Source: Gammaproteobacteria bacterium (GTDB lineage: Bacteria > Pseudomonadota > Gammaproteobacteria > HTCC5015). From it: a stretch of 6,215 nt of DNA. Made by a program: the position numbers and the translations under genes. The stretch's first letter is position 1. Each line of letters begins with the position of its first letter. Location: the NCBI GenBank assembly GCA_020630145.1, contig JAHDBX010000113.1, forward strand, positions 1-6,215, read 5' to 3'. Below are positions 6,145 through 6,215 of this stretch, piece by piece. Below the pieces are notes generated by a model. That model had not been told where the DNA came from, did no database searches, and saw nothing but the letters and a program-made list of their open reading frames with translations.

Positions 6145-6215
6145 TGGGGTATCGCCAAGTGGTAAGGCAACGGGTTTTGATCTCGTCATGCGCAGGTTCG
6201 AATCCTGCTACCCCA
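6145..6215 (+). tRNA. tRNA-Gln (anticodon UUG), lacking only the 3' end at the window edge
   Basis: A full cloverleaf folds. The acceptor stem TGGGGTA (6145-6151) pairs with TACCCCA (6209-6215). The D stem is GCC/GGC (6154-6156, 6166-6168). The anticodon stem ACGGG/CTCGT (6170-6174, 6182-6186) has one G-T pair. The loop TTTTGAT carries anticodon TTG at 6177-6179. The variable loop is five bases. The T stem GCAGG/CCTGC (6192-6196, 6204-6208) encloses TTCGAAT. The U1-A72 pair is a known glutaminyl-tRNA synthetase identity feature, and the sequence closely resembles E. coli tRNA-Gln. The discriminator base and CCA lie just past the window. It starts 7 nt after the ispE stop on the same strand, so it is probably co-transcribed and released by RNase P and 3' processing. 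Confidence 0.97.

Noticed and set aside
1..6215. A mobile element, defence island or other novel multi-gene system
   Set aside because: All complete genes belong to recognised conserved chromosomal families in a known order. No transposase, integrase, terminal repeats, CRISPR repeats or composition break was seen.

Overview
The window is an ordinary stretch of gammaproteobacterial core chromosome. The gene order points to the Pseudomonadales/Cellvibrionales part of the class. Two core operons run away from each other. The order prfA-hemA on the left, against TPR lipoprotein - lolB - ispE - tRNA-Gln on the right, matches the arrangement I remember from Pseudomonas, where prs, rplY and pth follow. 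Enterobacteria have hemA divergent from lolB without the TPR gene. Base composition is moderately AT-rich, which would suit a marine relative better than Pseudomonas itself. That placement is an inference, and I cannot name a genus.

Minus strand, reading leftwards from about 2600: hemA (glutamyl-tRNA reductase, first committed step of C5-pathway tetrapyrrole synthesis), then prfA (peptide chain release factor 1) after a 3-nt gap, then a 79-nt gap and the first 49 codons of a response-regulator receiver protein cut by the window edge. prmC, the RF1/RF2 glutamine methyltransferase that usually follows prfA, is not in that position.

A 197-bp divergent intergenic region (2597-2793) separates the two operons. 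It carries a good hemA ribosome binding site, a candidate hemA -10 box inside a perfect 8-bp inverted repeat, and a second pair of TAATTAC repeats nearer the TPR gene.

Plus strand, reading rightwards: a 610-residue TPR protein with a lipoprotein-like signal peptide; lolB (outer-membrane lipoprotein receptor) 9 nt later; ispE (CDP-ME kinase of the MEP isoprenoid pathway), whose start codon overlaps the lolB stop as TAATG; and tRNA-Gln(UUG), which begins 7 nt after the ispE stop and runs to the last base of the window. The spacing suggests one transcription unit joining envelope biogenesis, isoprenoid synthesis and a tRNA, with the tRNA excised by processing.

I saw no mobile element, CRISPR array, phage gene or clear intrinsic terminator, and nothing that supports a novel defence or other undescribed system. 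The points most worth checking are the prmC-less prfA flank, the symmetric element around the hemA promoter, the uncharacterised but conserved TPR lipoprotein, and the in-operon tRNA.
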